Translations under genes and position numbers: made by a program
In this document: one piece after another, positions 62,021 to 64,000 of the stretch
How the letters are laid out: each line of letters begins with the position of its first letter
How positions within the stretch are numbered: the first letter of the stretch is position 1
Assembly: GCF_000018545.1 (NCBI RefSeq)
Contig: NC_012586.1
Location: forward strand, 2,232,001-2,296,000
Length of the DNA: 64,000 nucleotides
DNA from: Sinorhizobium fredii NGR234
Lineage (GTDB): Bacteria; Pseudomonadota; Alphaproteobacteria; Rhizobiales; Rhizobiaceae
Direction of reading: 5' to 3'
Notes under the pieces: generated by a model
What the model was told of the DNA's origin: nothing
Database searches by the model: none
The model's input: the letters and a program-made list of their open reading frames with translations, nothing else

Positions 62021-62349
62021 TCACCCGCTACGCGCTGTTCGAGGGAAAGGTGAAGGAGGGCGAGACCGAGGCGTTCAGGGCTGCGGTCCTCGAAAACATC
62101 CTGCCGAAATGGAAGGCCTTTCCCGGTGCGCTCGACGTGCGCGTCACCTTCGCCGATGCCCGCGACGAGGGCGCGCCGGAGATCCCGATGATCCTGGCGA
62201 TCAACTATCCCGATCTAGACACGGTCAAGAAGGCGCTGGCAAGCCCGGCCCGGGCCGCGGCGAAAGCGGCAACCGAAGCGGTGCTGGCGCGCTTCTTCGA
62301 AGGCCGCATCCACCATCACGTCACCCAGGCGAACGAATACCGCCTTTGA
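62017..62349 (+). CDS. Small dimeric alpha-beta barrel (Dabb/EthD-like) protein
   Basis: Protein of 110 aa, with a ferredoxin-like dimeric barrel pattern: RYALFEGKVKEGETEAFRAA, then KAFPGALDVRVTFADARDEG and MILAINYPDLDTVKKALASP, ending in IHHHVTQANEYRL with three adjacent histidines. It overlaps the dehydrogenase gene by four bases and is the fourth gene of the idnO unit. Such proteins may act as lactone/sugar-acid isomerases or small-molecule binders. The function is not known. Confidence 0.75.
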   Translation: MITRYALFEGKVKEGETEAFRAAVLENILPKWKAFPGALDVRVTFADARDEGAPEIPMILAINYPDLDTVKKALASPARAAAKAATEAVLARFFEGRIHHHVTQANEYRL

Positions 62350-62457
62350 ACGACAGTTCGAGCGGCACCGCGCCAGGTGCCGCTCCCGATCCAGGGGAGA
62401 ATTGCCCACCCGTCCAGGAGAGGCTTGCATTCCGTCGACAATCCGGGTGTACTTGGA

Positions 62458-62473
62458 TTGGTAACGATAACAT
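62458..62473. promoter_or_regulatory. Second IdnR-type operator at the regulator gene
   Basis: TTGGTAACGATAACAT differs at three of 16 positions from the palindrome at 59815-59830 and lies just before the regulator start. This suggests autoregulation. Confidence 0.65.
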
Positions 62474-62475
62474 GG

Positions 62476-63498
62476 ATGCCGATGCACAATTATCGCAAGC
62501 CCCCGACCATGGCCGACGTGGCGCGGCGAACCGGCGTTTCGCCGATGACCGTTTCGCGCGCCTTCAAGCGTGACAGCTCGGTCAGCCAGGAGACCCGCGA
62601 GGCGGTGCTCAGCGCTGCCGAGGAGCTCGGCTACGTCTTCGACAGCACCGCTTCCAATCTCCGCTCGCAGCGCACCGACTTCATCGCGGTGACCATACCG
62701 TCGATCAACAACGCCAACTTCGCCGATACGGTGCGGGCGCTTTCCGACCGCGTCTCGGAACGCGGCCTGCAGATCCTGCTCGGTTACACGAATTACGATG
62801 TCGCGGAAGAGGAGCGGCTGATCGAGCAGCTTCTGCGGCGCAAGCCCGAAGCGATCGTCGTGACGGGCGGCAAGCACACGCCGCGGGCCCGAAAGCTCTT
62901 GTCGAATGCCGGCATCCCGGTCATCGAAACCTGGGACCTGCCCGAGGAGCCGATCGGCCATGTCGTCGGCTTCTCGAACGCGCTCGCGGTGCGCGAGATG
63001 GTGGATCACTTCGTCAGCGTCGGCTACCGCAAGATCGCCTTCATCGGCGGCGACGCCGACCGCGATACGCGCGGTACCGATCGCCGGGCAGGCTTCATCG
63101 CCGCCCTCAAGGATCACGGAATCGATGCGCCGCGCCTGATCGCCGCCGGGCCGCCGCCGATCTCGATGCGCGAGGGGGCGAACGCCATGGGGCAGTTGCT
63201 CGAGCGCTTTCCCGATACGGAAGCGGTGATCTGCGTCTCCGACCTTTCCGCCTTCGGGGCGCTGACCGAATGCCAGCGGCGCGGCATCGCCGTGCCCGAC
63301 AGGATCGCCATCGGCGGCTTCGGTGATTACGAGATCGGCGCGATCTCGGTGCCAAGCCTGACGACGATCAACGCCTTTGCCAGCGAGATCGGCGCGAAGA
63401 CGGCGGAACTGATCCTCGACGTGCTCGATGGCAAGCTCGACCAGCCGGGCCGGGTGACGATCCGGCCCGACCTGATTTTGCGGCAGACCAGCCGGTAG
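62476..63498 (+). CDS. LacI-family regulator of the idonate/gluconate cluster
   Basis: Regulator of 340 aa. Starts at 62476 or 62482; the frame is open further upstream to 62377 but that would cover the operator. The HTH is PTMADVARRTGVSPMTVSRA, with the hinge AAEELGYVFDSTASNLRSQR and a periplasmic-binding-like core (FIAVTIPSINNANFADTVRA to IAIGGFGDYEIGAISVPSLT). It resembles GntR/IdnR-type LacI repressors. Together with the two matching operators it should control both divergent units in response to gluconate, idonate or a ketogluconate. Confidence 0.92.
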   Translation: MPMHNYRKPPTMADVARRTGVSPMTVSRAFKRDSSVSQETREAVLSAAEELGYVFDSTASNLRSQRTDFIAVTIPSINNANFADTVRALSDRVSERGLQILLGYTNYDVAEEERLIEQLLRRKPEAIVVTGGKHTPRARKLLSNAGIPVIETWDLPEEPIGHVVGFSNALAVREMVDHFVSVGYRKIAFIGGDADRDTRGTDRRAGFIAALKDHGIDAPRLIAAGPPPISMREGANAMGQLLERFPDTEAVICVSDLSAFGALTECQRRGIAVPDRIAIGGFGDYEIGAISVPSLTTINAFASEIGAKTAELILDVLDGKLDQPGRVTIRPDLILRQTSR

Positions 63499-63531
63499 GC
63501 TCTGGCGGACTTGAATGCAAAGGCCGTGATT

Positions 63532-63855
63532 TTATGCAATGCCAAGAAGGATCGCCAGAAGGCGGTCGATTTCCTGCATCGTTTCGCGATCAATATGACC
63601 GATGACGCTGCCAATCTTGCTTCGTGGAGTGTTCGTCATGCGGTCGAGCATGACCTGTGATCTTGCGCGCAAGCCGGAATTTTCGCCCGGCTCGATGTTG
63701 ACTCGATAATAGGGCGTCTCGGCAATATCGCTGGTCAGGGGAATGATGAAAAGGCGCTCGATCCTGTCGAAGGCATCGGCTTGCACGATCACCGCAGGAC
63801 GCGGTTTGCCATTGTCGCCCTGAAGCGCGACGGTCACGATATCGCCGCGCCTCAT
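63532..63855 (-). CDS. MazF/PemK-type toxin
   Basis: mRNA interferase-like protein of 107 aa. The PemK/MazF fold begins RRGDIVTVALQGDNGKPRPA, with Arg/Pro in KPRPAVIVQAD, IPLTSDIAETPYYRVNIEP, and LRARSQVMLDRMTNTPRSKI with IGHI near the end. Its ATG overlaps the stop of the antitoxin gene (ATGA), the normal order for these pairs. It looks intact. Confidence 0.9.
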   Translation of the reverse strand: MRRGDIVTVALQGDNGKPRPAVIVQADAFDRIERLFIIPLTSDIAETPYYRVNIEPGENSGLRARSQVMLDRMTNTPRSKIGSVIGHIDRETMQEIDRLLAILLGIA

Positions 63856-64000
63856 TCCTCAATATCCCTGAACGCATCTTCGGCGACGGCATCCCAAAAA
63901 TCATCGTTGTCGGTTCGCGGCTTTGCATTCAGGATTTCAGCCTGGCGTGCGGCCTCCTTGGCGAACGCCGGATTGCTGGTGTCCGGCACCCAGATCGTTA
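63852..64000 (-). CDS. MazE-like antitoxin, C-terminal part (gene runs off window)
   Basis: Minus-strand frame entering from the right edge and ending at 63852. The 49 codons seen read IWVPDTSNPAFAKEAARQAE and then DNDDFWDAVAEDAFRDIEE, an acidic tail with the WVPDT-P-F--EA-RQ pattern of the DUF3018/MazE-like antitoxins that precede MazF toxins. The start is outside the window. Confidence 0.8.
   Translation of the reverse strand, partial: TIWVPDTSNPAFAKEAARQAEILNAKPRTDNDDFWDAVAEDAFRDIEE

Overview
The window reads as chromosome or large replicon of an alphaproteobacterium of the Rhizobiaceae, most likely Sinorhizobium/Ensifer or a close relative. This rests on a GC-rich, tightly packed, GTG-tolerant gene style, a dctA / dctBD pair with its sigma-54 promoter, an aqpS-containing arsenic operon, urtABCDE, many ABC importers each paired with a GntR, LacI or AraC regulator, and short palindromic mosaic repeats between genes. 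The species cannot be fixed from sequence reading alone. No tRNA, rRNA or CRISPR array was recognised.

Layout. 1-5280 (minus): urea ABC importer urtABCDE, with urtE cut by the left edge. 5502-8054: arsenic operon arsR / arsC2-type / aqpS / arsC1-type (minus) and a divergent DUF6428-like gene. 8282-12572: a very large fusion of an NCS1 permease to a hybrid histidine kinase, translationally coupled to a LuxR-type response regulator. 12627-14020: a ~180-bp inverted-repeat element split by an ISAs1-type insertion sequence, with an exact 10-bp target duplication. 14130-18929: dctA (minus) and dctBD (plus), C4-dicarboxylate uptake. 19004-19804: a potassium channel with a C-terminal zinc ribbon.

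19809-27535: a catabolic island that looks like fructosamine (Amadori compound) use. It has an FrlR-like GntR/UTRA regulator, FrlB-like deglycase, FrlD-like kinase, a polar amino-acid ABC importer, an EamA permease and an FAD amine oxidase. Both of its divergent transcription units carry the same operator-like dyad. 27671-39611: a D-apiose pathway. ABC importer, apiose dehydrogenase, apionolactone lactonase, apionate oxidoisomerase, 3-oxo-isoapionate kinase and a RuBisCO-like protein surround a GntR/FCD regulator, and a shared 14-bp motif sits 42-43 bp before the start codons of both catabolic transcription units.

39790-43620: AraC regulator and a two-subunit molybdenum hydroxylase. 43682-49148: a glycine-rich secreted protein, a long coiled-coil protein with an export-type head domain, a membrane AraC regulator and a secreted hydrolase. 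49145-52359: SMP-30 lactonase, GntR regulator, a decayed dehydratase stub and uronate dehydrogenase. 52977-55726: a degraded accessory stretch with a Nudix gene, a LysE-family fragment, a doubly frameshifted membrane protein gene and a PrlF-YhaV toxin-antitoxin pair. 55727-63498: a GH25 lipoprotein and a divergent idonate/gluconate cluster (idnD, idnO, gntK and neighbours) with a LacI regulator and its palindromic operator. 63532-64000: a MazF-type toxin and the end of its antitoxin gene.

The common theme is scavenging of plant- and soil-derived carbon and nitrogen (urea, dicarboxylates, Amadori products, apiose, uronates, idonate), each by a self-contained importer/enzyme/regulator module.
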